This document shows positions 52,904 to 61,098 of a stretch of 64,000 bases of DNA, piece after piece; positions within the stretch are counted from its first letter, which is position 1, and each line of letters begins with the position of its first letter. Location of the stretch: NCBI GenBank assembly GCA_949451605.1, contig CASTSB010000001.1, positions 147,685-211,684 on the forward strand. Reading direction: 5' to 3'. Source of the stretch: an uncultured Bacilli bacterium. Lineage in GTDB: Bacteria > Bacillota_I > Bacilli_A > RF39 > UBA660. Under the pieces are notes generated by a model. It was not told the origin of the DNA. It made no database searches and was given only the letters and a program-made list of their open reading frames with translations. The translations under genes were made by a program, and so were the position numbers.

Positions 52904-53680
52904 TCACCTCCAAAGAATATTAAAAATTGATAAATTTATTATACTACTTTTCAATAACTCAAGACTATTTAAAAATATTAGAGTTATAAATGCGACTAGT
53001 AAAAATATTGAAAAATAGAATAGTATATATTTTAAACTTTCTTTAATTTTAAAATCTGTGTAGAATAATTTTTTAATTTTATTAATTATTGAAAGCCTAG
53101 TAATTAAAAATGTAAAAATAACTGTTCCTAAATAGTTTAGTATAATATCATCAATATCGAATGATCCTGTATGTGTAAAAGCCTGAAATAACTCAATTCC
53201 AATAATTATTGGTAGAATAATTATTAATTGTTTTAATAAATTATTATATTTTTTATTCTTTGACATTAATAATAGTGTTAATGGCATCAACATAATACTA
53301 TTTCCAATAATATTTTTAATAATTGATAAGGCAGAACCATAACTTAATTGTTGTCTTATAGTATTAAATGGAGTGTATTGTCCACTATACCACCAGCTAT
53401 ATAATTTTATTTCACTTCTTCCAATAAAGAAGACTACACTAATTAAAAGAGTAAGATATAAAACAATATATAAATTTACATTGTTTTTAAAATCCATTTC
53501 TTTATTAGAAATTATGCCATAAGTGAATATCACTAAACAAATAAGTGCAATTAATAAAATACACATAGAATAAGACATATTATAAAGATATTGATTTCTG
53601 CCAATAAAAACTAAATAAATATAAATTAGTAAACTAATAATAAATATAATATTTTTAAATAATTTAAGATGTTTTTTCAT
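52904..53680 (-). CDS. VanZ-like membrane protein
   Basis: A 258-residue protein with about seven membrane segments. TPFNTIRQQLSYG, NIIGNSIMLMPLTLLL and the ELFQAFTHTGSFDIDDIILNYLGT region (about residues 165-190, here read in two parts) match the VanZ family core. VanZ confers low-level teicoplanin resistance in enterococci; most homologues have no proven role. It follows a small membrane protein by 11 bases. Confidence 0.82.
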   Translation of the reverse strand: MKKHLKLFKNIIFIISLLIYIYLVFIGRNQYLYNMSYSMCILLIALICLVIFTYGIISNKEMDFKNNVNLYIVLYLTLLISVVFFIGRSEIKLYSWWYSGQYTPFNTIRQQLSYGSALSIIKNIIGNSIMLMPLTLLLMSKNKKYNNLLKQLIIILPIIIGIELFQAFTHTGSFDIDDIILNYLGTVIFTFLITRLSIINKIKKLFYTDFKIKESLKYILFYFSIFLLVAFITLIFLNSLELLKSSIINLSIFNILWR

Positions 53681-53691
53681 AATTGTTTCCT

Positions 53692-54054
53692 TTATTTTTT
53701 TATTTTTTTAGAAAAGAAGGATTTCTTTAGAAAATATATTGTAAAAACTAAAAAAATAGAAACTACTAACAAAATAGAATATTCATTATTCGTTATGGAG
53801 TAATAAACTATATATGATAAAAATCCAAAGACATAAATAAAAAAACTTATACGAAATAGGAGTCTAAAAAAGTTTGAGATTTTAGTTTTATTTAATATTA
53901 AAAATATATTTTCCATTAATATAGCAAAAGAACAAATTATAAAAGGCGTAATAATTATTTTTGTCCAAAGTTTATTTTGTATAAATGCCCAAGTAAGAAA
54001 TACAAGTGCAGTTAGTGATACAATAATTTGTCTTAAAGCATATATTTTTCTCAT
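53692..54054 (-). CDS. Small four-TM membrane protein
   Basis: A 120-residue, very hydrophobic protein with four predicted membrane segments (about residues 10-25, 30-53, 62-80, 88-108) and a Lys-rich C-terminal tail, as expected for a cytoplasmic end. No family recognised. It begins directly after the DUF5131 stop and runs into the VanZ-like gene, so the three are likely one message. Confidence 0.55.
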   Translation of the reverse strand: MRKIYALRQIIVSLTALVFLTWAFIQNKLWTKIIITPFIICSFAILMENIFLILNKTKISNFFRLLFRISFFIYVFGFLSYIVYYSITNNEYSILLVVSIFLVFTIYFLKKSFFSKKIKK

Positions 54055-54786
54055 TTATATCTCCTTATATTGCTTATTTATTAAATAATCTATATTTGCT
54101 AATTTTGCTTGTTTAATTAAATCTTTTGTTTGTAATTTGTATTCTTTTCCATCTTTTATGAAATGGGTACCACATTGTCTGAACTCAAAATTTGTATTTT
54201 TCTTTATACATTGTTTTCTAATATTTAAAACCCATTCAAAGTCTAGCGGCCTAGCCTTCACATCTGATTCACCACCTACTACTACCAGTTCAATATTATC
54301 AAGATATTTTTCTATGTCAATATTCTCTAGTAAAGGTTGAGCAGTAATACATTTATGTTTTATTGGCAAATCTTTGAATATAGTTAATTTATAATCAGCA
54401 TTTTTTTGATTTTCAATAGTACAGCAAACTACCACATTTTCATAACCGTCATTCCAATCATTCGGAACACAACTCATAAATCTATCAATTCTTTTTGTAA
54501 GAAATAGAAATGTGCAGTCTTGTCTTTCTTTAATCATTTGCCAACAAAGAGAACGCCATTCATCAGCTTCTTCAATTAGAAAATCAGTAGAAAAGCAAAG
54601 ATAAACAATTCCAGATTTCATTTTATAATTACCATTTTTTAATTTTTCTATAGGCTTTTCAAAATCTTTTGTTTTTATAATATTATTTGTATTTATATTT
54701 CTCTTTGAATCACCTTTATGTATATAGCAATGCAAGCACCCATCACTACATTTTTTACATCCTCGCCAAGGATTCCACATTGCCAT
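54055..54786 (-). CDS. DUF5131 (phage Gp37/Gp68-like) family protein
   Basis: A 243-residue protein with WNPWRGCKKCSDGCLHCYIHK near its start, a CxxCxxxCxxC cluster that would bind an Fe-S cluster as in radical-SAM-like DUF5131 proteins. FLFLTKRIDRF, VVVGGESDVKARPLDFEWV and FEFRQCGTHF are the other conserved blocks of this family. Function is unknown; genes of the family also occur in phages. The start at 54786 follows TTGGAG; a TTG start at 54807 is less likely. A tRNA gene lies 90 bases upstream. Confidence 0.85.
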   Translation of the reverse strand: MAMWNPWRGCKKCSDGCLHCYIHKGDSKRNINTNNIIKTKDFEKPIEKLKNGNYKMKSGIVYLCFSTDFLIEEADEWRSLCWQMIKERQDCTFLFLTKRIDRFMSCVPNDWNDGYENVVVCCTIENQKNADYKLTIFKDLPIKHKCITAQPLLENIDIEKYLDNIELVVVGGESDVKARPLDFEWVLNIRKQCIKKNTNFEFRQCGTHFIKDGKEYKLQTKDLIKQAKLANIDYLINKQYKEI

Positions 54787-54873
54787 ATAACCAACTCCAA
54801 GTTTCAATTATTTTTATGCTTAAATATATTCCAAATCATCTTACTTATCAATGGAAATATATGAGTTTTTAAT

Positions 54874-54949
54874 TGGTGCCAATTAAAGGATTTGAACCTT
54901 CGACCTTTGCATTACGAATGCACTGCTCTACCAGCTGAGCTAAATTGGC
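54874..54949 (-). tRNA. tRNA-Thr (CGU anticodon)
   Basis: A 76-base cloverleaf on the minus strand. Acceptor GCCAATT pairs with AATTGGC (7 bp), the D stem is GCTC/GAGC, the anticodon loop TTCGTAA carries CGT, the T loop is TTCAAAT, and the gene encodes its own 3' CCA. The anticodon stem closes with one G-A mismatch at its outer pair. Confidence 0.92.
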
Positions 54950-54972
54950 ATAATTTAATTATACTATAAAAC

Positions 54973-55006
54973 AAAAAGATTAGTAATTAGATACTAATCT
55001 TTTTTT
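54973..55006 (-). terminator. Terminator after gene at 55034-55621
   Basis: A 13-bp stem (left arm 54973-54985, right arm 54992-55004, loop ATTAGA) rich in A/T, with A- and T-runs on both sides, so it can work in either direction. Confidence 0.75.
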
Positions 55007-55033
55007 ACAAATTAAATTGTTATTTTAATTTTT

Positions 55034-55621
55034 CTAATTTAATTTAAATGTTTTATTTGAATTATTAATGTGATTAATGTTCAAAAAGTTTGCAGTTAAA
55101 ATAGCATTATTATCCTCTCTTCTTAATGTACAATTATAAGCATCTATTCCATTATGAGGAATAATAGATGACATATTGCTTAGTTGTAGTCTATAAATTT
55201 CACAGTACATCTTATCTAGATTATCAGATATTTTCTTTAACTCTTCTTTGTTTAAATCATCATTTTTAAATAGGTAATTTTTAGTAGTAATGCTTTCTAT
55301 AGAAAAACTGTTTTCACTATTAATATATTTATCATCTAGTACTACATCTAACATTATATTTGTACAATCATTAACACTTGATTTAAGATATTCTTCACAG
55401 CATTTTAAATATATATTACTTTCAATTACTTTTCTATCTAAAGATCTAAATAATTCTTTAATTTTAAAATTTCGTTTAAATGATTCAACTGTTTTGTAAG
55501 AAAATGCTCTTTCATTTTCATCTAGTTCGTAGGCATTTAAAGTTTTAAAAACTTCTTTTTCAATTAACTTTCCTTTTCTTTTATCATAATTGTTTATTAA
55601 TTTTTCTAAGTGCTTATACAT
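55034..55621 (-). CDS. Hypothetical protein
   Basis: A 195-residue soluble protein, unrecognised. The N-terminal 80 residues are helical and charged (HLEKLINNYDKRKGKLIEKE); the remainder is mixed, with three cysteines (KCCEEY, YNC). No signal peptide. The ATG at 55621 follows GAGGGAG. It lies between hisS and a terminator, 75 bases after hisS, and could be its distal operon gene. Confidence 0.5.
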   Translation of the reverse strand: MYKHLEKLINNYDKRKGKLIEKEVFKTLNAYELDENERAFSYKTVESFKRNFKIKELFRSLDRKVIESNIYLKCCEEYLKSSVNDCTNIMLDVVLDDKYINSENSFSIESITTKNYLFKNDDLNKEELKKISDNLDKMYCEIYRLQLSNMSSIIPHNGIDAYNCTLRREDNNAILTANFLNINHINNSNKTFKLN

Positions 55622-55695
55622 ATATCTCCCTCATTTACAGGCTTTATTATATCATTTAGTTCAACAGCTTACAAGTTAAACGATAATTAATTGTG

Positions 55696-56988
55696 TTATT
55701 TAATGTAGTTTTTTATACTAGATAATTCATCAAGTGATATAACAAAATTTTCTTTTGTCTTCATATTTCTTAATGTAATTTTTCTTTCTTCTAATTCTTT
55801 TGTACCTATAACAATAGTATATGGAATATTTTCTTTATCAGCTTGCTCTAAACATTTTTTAAGCTTTTTGTTTTCAAGTTCTAATAATACGTTAATACCT
55901 AGGGACCTTATAGTATTAGCTATTTTAAAACTTTCAGTAAATGTCTCAATAGGTATTATATAAAGGTCTATATCATTAATATTTTCTAAATTATCTTTTT
56001 TTCTTAAAAGCTCATAAATTGAAGATAATCCAAAGCTTACACCTACTGCAGGATACCTATTACCGTCATTAATAAAATCTGTAATCATATTATCGTATCT
56101 TCCGCCTCCACCTATAGATGACGTTAAGTATCCACTTTTATCGTACACTTCAAATACATTTCCTGTATAGTATTCTTGACCTCTCGCAAGGGATGGTGTA
56201 AAAATACAATACTTATCTAGATTTAATTCTTTTAACTTATTTGATAAATCACTTAATTCTTGTAAACCTTGTATAATTAAAGGGTTTTCTGTTTTATCAA
56301 ATAATTTTTTAAGACTAACTAAATCTAATTTAAAGTAATTTAATAACTTCTCTGCTTTGTCTTTAGATATATTTAATTCTTTAAAATAATTTATAAATTC
56401 TTCTTTCGTTATTTTATTAATTTTATCAATGATTGTTATTGCACTAGATATTTTTTCTTCATCTTTAATGACTTCTAAGACTAGTCCTCTCATTAGATTT
56501 CTACTGTTATACTGAATTATAATATCAATATTCATCTTATTAAAAGCATTTACATAAATACTTAAAAGTTCAGCTTCAATATTTTCGCCAGGAAGTCCTA
56601 CAACATCTACATCACACTGAGTAAATTCTCTATCTCTTCCTGTTTTTACTGGTCCATCTCTAAATACTTTAGAAATTTCGTATCTTTTAAATGGAAATTT
56701 TAAAGTGTTTTTATTTAAAGCAATAAATTTGGCAAATGGAACTGTTAAATCATATCTTAAGCCTAATACTCTTTCTCCTTGATCTTTAAGTTTATAAATT
56801 TCCTTTAAAATATCATTTTCTTCATTATACTTATCACTTAACATATCATAATAACAAAGTATTGGTGTTTCTATAGAAGAATAACCATACTCTTCAAAAG
56901 TATTTTTTAATATATTATTAATATAATTTCTAATTTTTTGTTCTTTAGGTAAAAAATCATAACACCCTTTTACATTTCTAATTTTCAT
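55696..56988 (-). CDS. hisS: Histidyl-tRNA synthetase
   Basis: A 430-residue class II aminoacyl-tRNA synthetase charging tRNA-His. RYDLTVPFAKFIA is the motif-2 region, DREFTQCDVDVVG follows, LARGQEYYTGNVFEV is the histidine-A signature and GGGGRYDNMI the motif-3 part. The C-terminal 90 residues form the anticodon-binding domain (VIGTKELEERKITLRN). The start at 56988 follows GGAGA. Upstream lie a consensus promoter, a His-rich leader peptide and a terminator, so expression is probably attenuated by histidine or charged tRNA-His. The initial GRDREFTQ type suggests the longer, eukaryote-like bacterial HisRS subgroup; this is tentative. Confidence 0.93.
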   Translation of the reverse strand: MKIRNVKGCYDFLPKEQKIRNYINNILKNTFEEYGYSSIETPILCYYDMLSDKYNEENDILKEIYKLKDQGERVLGLRYDLTVPFAKFIALNKNTLKFPFKRYEISKVFRDGPVKTGRDREFTQCDVDVVGLPGENIEAELLSIYVNAFNKMNIDIIIQYNSRNLMRGLVLEVIKDEEKISSAITIIDKINKITKEEFINYFKELNISKDKAEKLLNYFKLDLVSLKKLFDKTENPLIIQGLQELSDLSNKLKELNLDKYCIFTPSLARGQEYYTGNVFEVYDKSGYLTSSIGGGGRYDNMITDFINDGNRYPAVGVSFGLSSIYELLRKKDNLENINDIDLYIIPIETFTESFKIANTIRSLGINVLLELENKKLKKCLEQADKENIPYTIVIGTKELEERKITLRNMKTKENFVISLDELSSIKNYIK

Positions 56989-57011
56989 AAATAATCTCCT
57001 TTTTCTTATAA

Positions 57012-57044
57012 TTAAAAAACTATACAAGTGATACTCGTATAGTT
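57012..57044 (-). terminator. Attenuator terminator before hisS
   Basis: An 8-bp stem (AACTATAC/GTATAGTT, 11-base loop) followed on the minus strand by a run of U residues, 24 bases before the hisS start codon. Confidence 0.8.
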
Positions 57045-57066
57045 ATTCTTTTATTTATGAAAACTA

Positions 57067-57127
57067 GATACAAGCACCACAAATAGCACTTGTATCTACA
57101 ACGATTTAATGTCGTATTAACAAGTGC
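57067..57127 (-). promoter_or_regulatory. Competing stems of the hisS attenuator
   Basis: On the minus strand GCACTTGT (57127-57120, inside the leader peptide gene) can pair with ACAAGTGC (57093-57086). The same segment, GATACAAGTGC (57096-57086), can instead pair with GTGCTTGTATC (57077-57067) as an 11-bp stem with two G-U pairs. The bases GTATCTAGTT at the end of the last segment can pair with AACTATAC of the terminator. The element also resembles CACTTGTAT in the terminator loop. These mutually exclusive pairings are the plan of a leader-peptide attenuator; which state favours readthrough was not resolved. Confidence 0.6.
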
Positions 57128-57168
57128 AGATTATTATGATGATGTTGTCTAGTAAAAATATTTCTCAT
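57106..57168 (-). CDS. His-rich leader peptide of hisS
   Basis: A 20-codon reading frame with ATG at 57168 and a strong ribosome site AAGGAAGG about 7 bases before it. Histidine codons occupy positions 9, 10, 11, 15 and 20, including a CAT CAT CAT run. A ribosome waiting for charged tRNA-His at these codons would sit just before the first attenuator segment. The peptide itself probably has no function, as in his operon leaders of enteric bacteria. Confidence 0.75.
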   Translation of the reverse strand: MRNIFTRQHHHNNLHLLIRH

Positions 57169-57194
57169 AGATAATCCTTCCTTTCATGTTTTTG

Positions 57195-57223
57195 ATTATA
57201 AAAGAATTATGTTCTTTTGTCAA
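57195..57223 (-). promoter_or_regulatory. Consensus promoter of hisS
   Basis: Minus strand: -35 TTGACA (57218-57223), 17-base spacer, -10 TATAAT (57195-57200), a full match to the sigma-A consensus. The transcript would start near 57188, about 20 bases before the leader peptide. Confidence 0.85.
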
Positions 57224-57257
57224 TAAAATGCTTAATTATACTTTATTTTACTTAAAG

Positions 57258-57290
57258 AGAGAAAAACTATTGATTTTTAATCAATAGTTT
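57258..57290 (-). terminator. Terminator after coat-protein genes
   Basis: A 10-bp stem (AAACTATTGA/TCAATAGTTT, 7-base loop) followed on the minus strand by TTTCTCTCTTT. Confidence 0.75.
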
Positions 57291-57298
57291 CAATTATA

Positions 57299-57613
57299 TT
57301 ATTCGTCTTCTAATTCAGTAAATGTTTTGTTTAATGTATTGTATTTTTCTCCTACTTTTGCACCATCAGCTTCTTCTAACATATACCATCCATTTCTGAA
57401 TAATGTTTCAAAAGCTTCTCTTTGTAATTTTGCGAAAGTATCGAATTGTTTTTTATATTCTTTAAATAAGCATTCATTACTTGCTTCTGTTAAAGCTACT
57501 GCATAGCTCTTAACCATACCTTTTAAAGTAGTTAATAATGAGTTAACTAAGTCTTTTTCGTTAAGTTCTAATCCTGTTGCTAAAGGAACTAATTCATTTT
57601 GAATTTTACTCAT
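57299..57613 (-). CDS. CotF-like spore coat protein
   Basis: A 104-residue helical protein resembling CotF/coat-family ferritin-like proteins of clostridia and bacilli: ELNEKDLVNSLLTTLKGMVK with YAVALTEASNECLF, then the late FRNGWYMLEEADG, match the usual helix pattern. It is expected in the spore coat. The start at 57613 follows GAGGTG and overlaps the stop of the preceding gene (ATGAGTAA). A GTG at 57622 is an alternative. Confidence 0.65.
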   Translation of the reverse strand: MSKIQNELVPLATGLELNEKDLVNSLLTTLKGMVKSYAVALTEASNECLFKEYKKQFDTFAKLQREAFETLFRNGWYMLEEADGAKVGEKYNTLNKTFTELEDE

Positions 57614-57833
57614 CACAGCCACCTCTTTCTAGAATAGATAGCATAGTTTCCATATTATTATAGAAAACAGTGCTTGCTTTATCTAATAGTTTAGCAACAT
57701 CTTCTCTGTCAGTTAAACCAGAATGGTTTAAAGTACACTTGTATGCATTATAGTTCCAATTAAAAATATCAGCTAAGTAGTCTAAATCTTTACCACTTAT
57801 CATATCTGGAACTGTTTCATATTTTAAATCCAT
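57606..57833 (-). CDS. Small coat-associated protein
   Basis: A 75-residue helical protein: DMISGKDLDYLADIFNWNYN followed by AYKCTLNHSGL and a helix with LLDKASTVFYNNM. Short proteins of this kind are encoded beside CotF-like coat genes in spore formers, and here the two genes overlap by 8 bases. Assignment rests on that pairing. The start at 57833 follows GGGAGG. Confidence 0.55.
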   Translation of the reverse strand: MDLKYETVPDMISGKDLDYLADIFNWNYNAYKCTLNHSGLTDREDVAKLLDKASTVFYNNMETMLSILERGGCDE

Positions 57834-57879
57834 AAATTTACCTCCCACTATTATTATTTGTTAAAAGTAAATTTCTATA

Positions 57880-57905
57880 CAAAAAAAGAGTCTTTTTTGA
57901 CTCTT
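57880..57905 (-). terminator. Terminator after gene at 57904-58626
   Basis: A 7-bp stem (AAGAGTC/GACTCTT, loop of six) followed on the minus strand by seven U residues. Confidence 0.8.
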
Positions 57906-58626
57906 ATTTTAGTTTCTTTGTTTTTTGTCTTTCTGCTATCTTTTTATTTCCGTCTAAAAGTGTCTTTTTTATGGCTTCTAAAGCTTCTATTTTATTTTTT
58001 CTATAATTAGATTCAGATTCTTTATTATTTTCTTTTTGTTTTGATATTTCCTTTTGCTTTGAATCTTCAATATCTTTTTTTAATCTATATTGTAAGGTAT
58101 TTAAAACTAGCGATTTTTGTGTTTTTATGCTTTCTCTAGAACTTGGTCCAATAGATTTATAAATAACTATTTCATCTTTATTATGTTTTTCTCTTCCAAA
58201 GTCAAACCAAACTTCTGTACCATCATCTAATGTAACTTGTTTAGCGTTATTTATTTTCATATCTGATTTAAAATTAATTTTGAATGCATTCAAAGCTGTA
58301 GGATTTTCTTCATATACTTTTTGTTCATAGTCAGTCATTAAGCCTATAGAACCTCTAATTAGAAAAGAATCAACTAAAACATTTCTAGTGTTTTTATACT
58401 CTACCATTTTTTCCATGGCATCTATAATGTTGATACCTGGAAGAAATCGTCTTAAAAATAAGTATTGTTTATCTTCTGGCGGTTTCATATCAAAATATAT
58501 ATTATTTTCTGTATTTGTAACTTTAAATCCATTATCTGCAAGATCTTTTAATATTCTTAATTCTGTTTGAAAACGTAACCCTTCACTAAGTATTTGAGTA
58601 AATAACCAAAAACTTATTATTTCCAT
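57904..58626 (-). CDS. Hypothetical protein with charged coiled C-terminus
   Basis: A 240-residue protein, unrecognised. The first 150 residues contain aromatic-rich alpha/beta sequence (NNIYFDMKPPEDKQYLFLRR). Residues about 180-240 are Lys/Glu/Gln-rich and probably a coiled coil (KQKEISKQKENNKESE). The N-terminus is mildly hydrophobic (SFWLFTQIL) but too short for a membrane segment. AGGAG precedes the ATG. No neighbour gives a functional hint. Confidence 0.5.
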   Translation of the reverse strand: MEIISFWLFTQILSEGLRFQTELRILKDLADNGFKVTNTENNIYFDMKPPEDKQYLFLRRFLPGINIIDAMEKMVEYKNTRNVLVDSFLIRGSIGLMTDYEQKVYEENPTALNAFKINFKSDMKINNAKQVTLDDGTEVWFDFGREKHNKDEIVIYKSIGPSSRESIKTQKSLVLNTLQYRLKKDIEDSKQKEISKQKENNKESESNYRKNKIEALEAIKKTLLDGNKKIAERQKTKKLK

Positions 58627-58673
58627 ATTGATTTTCTCCTATCTATTTAATCTAATGTTTTTAAAAAGTTGAA

Positions 58674-59033
58674 TTAGTAGATATTTCCTTTATAGTTCAT
58701 TTTCTTTTGTTTTGGTTCTTTTTTTATTTCATTAAGCGTTTCTGTTAATCTTTCTTTTCTTAATTCGTTTGATAAAGCTCTTAATTTTACTTTGGCTACC
58801 TCTTGTTCTACTATGAATGCTTCGGATAGTATTTTAATAACTTCTGTATCATCATAAAGATTATATTTCATTATATTTTCCTTACCAATTAATTTAAATA
58901 AGGCTTTATTAGGCATCCATGTATTTACTTTATCATTAGCTTCTTTTAACATTTTTTCTTCTTCTTTTGTAAGATTTCTATTTATCTTGTTGTTTTGAAA
59001 GTCTAACCAAAATCTTGTTTTTTTATCAATCAT
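58674..59033 (-). CDS. Hypothetical helical protein
   Basis: A 119-residue, highly charged, mainly helical protein with no membrane segment. TRFWLDFQNN at the start and LSNELRKERLTETLNEIKKE near the end are its most regular parts. Unrecognised. AAAGGAG precedes the ATG at 59033. It stands between the hypothetical gene at 57904 and the lipoprotein gene. Confidence 0.5.
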   Translation of the reverse strand: MIDKKTRFWLDFQNNKINRNLTKEEEKMLKEANDKVNTWMPNKALFKLIGKENIMKYNLYDDTEVIKILSEAFIVEQEVAKVKLRALSNELRKERLTETLNEIKKEPKQKKMNYKGNIY

Positions 59034-59094
59034 GCTAATTCTCCTTTAGATGGGGCATATTATATCATATTTTTCGTATTTATTCTATGTATTA

Positions 59095-59604
59095 TTATTT
59101 TTCCTCACATTTAGTACCAAATTGTTCTGCAAATTCTAACCAATCTTTTACTTTAATCTTTCCATCCTTTATTATAGAATCTTCAGAGTTTTCTAAAGCC
59201 TTTAGTTTTTCCATGTCTACTTTATCATATTGAATAGTTGAAGTGTATTCTACACTACTTTCATCTCTTATAACTTTAGTTGAATAATAATTCAAATTTT
59301 TAAATACTTGACTTATTTTTTTATAAGCATTTTCATATGTATCAAGAGTAGAATCATCTGTAGTTAATACCTTTTCACTAGTATATAGTTTAGTTATATT
59401 TCCTTTTCGATAATTAACTTCATAATAAAATTTTGCTTGAGCATTATTTTGAGCGTTTGCTTCTCTAGAACAGATTAATGTTCCATTTGATTTAGTGGTA
59501 TCTACTTTCGAATCAATTTTAGTTCCTGATTCAACTTCTTTGCCACAGCCTGTTAATAAAAATAGTGAAATTATTACTAATGTTATTTTTTTATTTATTT
59601 TCAT
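59095..59604 (-). CDS. Lipoprotein, small extracellular domain
   Basis: A 169-residue lipoprotein: the signal peptide ends in the lipobox LLTGC (Cys20). The mature part has GTLICSREA near its start and FGTKCEEK at its end, a likely disulfide pair, around a beta-rich domain with YYEVNYRKGNITKLYTSE. This resembles the DUF1307/YehR-type fold of small Firmicutes lipoproteins, but the match is by layout only. It overlaps the DUF1003 gene by 14 bases. Confidence 0.65.
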   Translation of the reverse strand: MKINKKITLVIISLFLLTGCGKEVESGTKIDSKVDTTKSNGTLICSREANAQNNAQAKFYYEVNYRKGNITKLYTSEKVLTTDDSTLDTYENAYKKISQVFKNLNYYSTKVIRDESSVEYTSTIQYDKVDMEKLKALENSEDSIIKDGKIKVKDWLEFAEQFGTKCEEK

Positions 59605-60115
59605 TTACTTCTTCCTTTTCTTTTATGTATTTAATAATTTTATCTTGATTTTTTTCTAATTTTTCTATTTTTTCTGCGATACGTTCAAGAATAAGCTCAC
59701 TTTTTAAATCTATAATGTAATCATTTTTATTTCTTAAACTATCCTTTTCTGCTTGTCTATTTTGACTCATCATTATTACAGGAGCTTGAAGAGCTGCAAT
59801 ACAAGATAAAACAAGGTTCAATAAGATAAAAGGATATTCATCAACAGGTTTTGTCATCAATACACCATTTAATACTATCCAACATATTAAGAACAAAGAA
59901 AAGCCTAATATGAATCCCCAGCTTCCAGCTACTTCACTTAATTTATCTGCTATTTTATCGCCAAAAGTCATTTTTGCTTCTTCTTGCTTATCAACATCGA
60001 TTGCTAAAGGCTGTTCTATTAATAGGCTTATTAATTCCTCAGCATCTTGATCATTTAATTCTTCACTTCTAAGTAACATTCCAACTAATTGTTGTTTACT
60101 ATATTTTTTTTCCAT
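59591..60115 (-). CDS. DUF1003 membrane protein
   Basis: A 174-residue protein. After a short N-terminal region, FGDKIADKLSEVAGSWGFIL leads into two membrane segments (about residues 70-90 and 104-124). The conserved loop after the second, MMSQNRQAEKDSLRNKNDY, is the DUF1003 signature; a coiled C-terminus follows. Function of the family is unknown. The start at 60115 follows GTGGTG; an ATG at 60127 is also in frame. Confidence 0.88.
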   Translation of the reverse strand: MEKKYSKQQLVGMLLRSEELNDQDAEELISLLIEQPLAIDVDKQEEAKMTFGDKIADKLSEVAGSWGFILGFSLFLICWIVLNGVLMTKPVDEYPFILLNLVLSCIAALQAPVIMMSQNRQAEKDSLRNKNDYIIDLKSELILERIAEKIEKLEKNQDKIIKYIKEKEEVNENK

Positions 60116-60145
60116 TCTTATCACCACTTTTATTTTAACATAAAA

Positions 60146-60165
60146 GAAGTATCAAATGATACTCC
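60146..60165 (-). terminator. Terminator after hydrolase gene
   Basis: An 8-bp stem (GGAGTATC/GATACTTC on the minus strand, loop of four) followed by TTTTATG. Confidence 0.65.
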
Positions 60166-60166
60166 T

Positions 60167-61030
60167 TTAAATAAATTCTTTAATACTATTTAAATACTTT
60201 TTTCTTACATCTAAATTTTTATCATTTAGGAATCCATGACTTGCATAAATGACATTTTCATATTTAGAATTATTATCCAATTTTTTATAAAATGCTTCTC
60301 CTTCATCTCTTAAAGGATCTAAATCACCAGTAATTACTAGAGTTTTTGGATAATAACTAAAATCTTTATTTTGAAGCGGACATACGTCACTTAGTTTTAA
60401 GTTCTTTTTGTCTTTTGAATAGCTAATCATGTAATTTTTTATTTTTTCTACAAGTTCTTTGTTATATTCTTGTGCTTTAACAAAAGAGGCAAAATCACAT
60501 TGATCAAAGTAATTACCTGATAGTAAAGGATAAAGTAAAATTTCTTTTTCTACATAATTAAATTTATTTTTTATTAATCTAAATGTAATAGCTGATACAT
60601 AATTAGCTCCGCTAGAATCTCCCATTAATATAATTTGATTTTTATTTATATTAAACTTTTCTAATTCAGTATATAAATATTTAATAGTAGTTTCTATTTT
60701 TTCTAAAATAGTTGGATATTCATTAATTGTTTCATAGTAATCAATAGCAATTATTAAACTTTCAAGTTCTATAGCTAAATCTTTACATATGCTTGAGTAT
60801 TGATAATTACATCCAGTTAGATTTCCATCACCAGGAACAAAGATTATTATGTTCTGTAAATTAGAAATTTTTTTGGGGTAAAATACTCTTAACGATAATA
60901 AGTTATCATCTATTACGATTTTATAATCTGAAATATTTTTTTTAGAAATACTAGGATGAATAAGTTCTTTGACAGTACGATACAGTTTATAACTTGTTTC
61001 TTTATCGAAAGCATTTTTAGTATCCTTCAT
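60167..61030 (-). CDS. Alpha/beta-hydrolase (esterase/HSL-like)
   Basis: A 287-residue alpha/beta-hydrolase. LMGDSSGANYVSA (about residue 141) is the nucleophile elbow GDSxG, GDLDPLRDEGEAF supplies the Asp and YASHGFLND the His. The region before it, FVPGDGNLTGCNYQY, replaces the usual HGGG oxyanion motif of hormone-sensitive-lipase-like esterases. No signal peptide. Substrate is unknown; short-chain esters are likely from the family. Single gene with its own terminator. Confidence 0.8.
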   Translation of the reverse strand: MKDTKNAFDKETSYKLYRTVKELIHPSISKKNISDYKIVIDDNLLSLRVFYPKKISNLQNIIIFVPGDGNLTGCNYQYSSICKDLAIELESLIIAIDYYETINEYPTILEKIETTIKYLYTELEKFNINKNQIILMGDSSGANYVSAITFRLIKNKFNYVEKEILLYPLLSGNYFDQCDFASFVKAQEYNKELVEKIKNYMISYSKDKKNLKLSDVCPLQNKDFSYYPKTLVITGDLDPLRDEGEAFYKKLDNNSKYENVIYASHGFLNDKNLDVRKKYLNSIKEFI

Positions 61031-61059
61031 TTATTATCACCATTCTAATAATAACATAA

Positions 61060-61090
61060 AAAGAAAGTTCCTAATTTTGAAACTTTCTTT
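61060..61090 (-). terminator. Terminator after acyltransferase operon
   Basis: A 10-bp stem (AAAGAAAGTT/AACTTTCTTT, 11-base loop) with a T-rich tail on the minus strand. Confidence 0.6.
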
Positions 61091-61098
61091 ACTTGACA

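Noticed and set aside
54055..54949. Integrated element next to tRNA-Thr
   Set aside because: DUF5131 is phage-associated in places, but there is no integrase and no direct repeat of the tRNA 3' end was seen within the region.
57067..57127. T-box for hisS
   Set aside because: I saw no T-box sequence (AGGGTGGNACCGCG-like) or specifier loop; the region encodes the His-rich peptide instead.
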